Assembly: GCA_005885565.1 (NCBI GenBank)
Contig: VAXK01000030.1
Location: 1-14,162, forward strand
Origin: Actinomycetota bacterium
Lineage (GTDB): Bacteria; Actinomycetota; Thermoleophilia; Gaiellales; Gaiellaceae
Direction of reading: 5' to 3'
DNA length: 14,162 nucleotides
Within the stretch, counting starts at the first letter, position 1; the number at the start of each line of letters is the position of its first letter. Made by a program: the position numbers and the translations under genes. Of this stretch, positions 13,904-14,162 are shown one piece after another. The notes below the pieces were generated by a model. It worked only from the letters and a program-made list of their open reading frames with translations. It did no database searches and had not been told where the DNA came from.

Positions 13904-14162
13904 GCGCCCTCTCCTCTCGCACCTCGACGATGCCGTTCTTCGGCCCGGGGACGGCGCCCTTGACGAGGAGCAGGTTCCGCTCCGTATCGACACCGTGGAC
14001 CGTGAGCCCGACCTGTGTGACGCGCTTGCCGCCCAGCCGGCCGGCCATCTTGACGCCCTTGAAGACGCGCGAGGGCGTGGCCGAGGCGCCGATCGAGCCG
14101 GGCTTCCGCACGTTGTGCGAGCCGTGGGTCACAGGGCCGCGGCTGAAGCGGTGCCGCTTGAT
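13890..14162 (-). CDS. rplC: 50S ribosomal protein L3, C-terminal part (5' end outside window)
   Basis: L3 starts 23S rRNA folding and reaches the peptidyl-transferase centre through its long loop. Only the last 90 residues are in the window. They begin IKRHRFSRGPVTHGSHNVRK, then PGSIGASATPSRVFKGVKMAG and NLLLVKGAVPGPKNG, which is the signature C-terminal half. It stops with TAA at 13890 and overlaps rplD by 14 bases. The gene continues beyond the right edge; rpsJ is expected further upstream. A frame starting at 14132 inside it is only a partial view. Confidence 0.96.
   Translation of the reverse strand: MKRHRFSRGPVTHGSHNVRKPGSIGASATPSRVFKGVKMAGRLGGKRVTQVGLTVHGVDTERNLLLVKGAVPGPKNGIVEVREERAHGRA

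Overview
This window is a stretch of the conserved bacterial ribosomal-protein superoperon (S10 - spc - alpha clusters) from a GC-rich bacterium. All 28 genes lie on the minus strand, so transcription runs from high to low coordinates. It enters inside rplC (L3) at the right edge and leaves inside rpoA (RNA polymerase alpha) at the left edge. Gene content and order are textbook for a vertically inherited housekeeping locus. I see no defence, mobile, biosynthetic or CRISPR element.

Organism: GC-rich codon use, GTG and TTG starts, an rplF-rplR-rpsE-rpmD-rplO-secY-adk-map order and a 61-residue zinc-type S14 suggest a Gram-positive-type, probably actinobacterial, genome. S4 keeps four zinc cysteines that classical Actinomycetia such as Mycobacterium lack. 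Together with the cysteine-rich L24 and the long charged tails on S17 and S3, this makes a deep-branching lineage such as Thermoleophilia my best guess. That is inference, not proof.

Layout in transcription order: S10 part, rplC(partial)-rplD-rplW-rplB-rpsS-rplV-rpsC-rplP-rpmC-rpsQ (14162 to 9067). spc part, rplN-rplX-rplE-rpsN-rpsH-rplF-rplR-rpsE-rpmD-rplO-secY-adk-map-rpmJ (9070 to 2246). alpha part, rpsM-rpsK-rpsD-rpoA(partial) (2237 to 1). Nearly every junction is a stop/start fusion (TAGTG, TGATG, TAATG, GTGA, TAGATG) or a gap of 18 bases or less. The one larger gap is 73 bases between map and rpmJ, where infA is usually found. Here infA is absent, and the gap holds a strong hairpin with a short T run and a possible promoter. 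There is no gene-free stretch above 300 bases.

The products build both ribosomal subunits, insert membrane proteins (SecY), balance adenylates (Adk), trim N-terminal methionine (Map) and form the alpha subunit of RNA polymerase, so the operon couples ribosome supply with secretion, protein maturation and transcription. The most distinctive points are the roughly 148-residue acidic-then-basic N-terminal extension of S17, the roughly 120-residue basic-then-acidic C-terminal tail of S3, the missing infA with the structured rpmJ leader, and the predominance of TAG stops.
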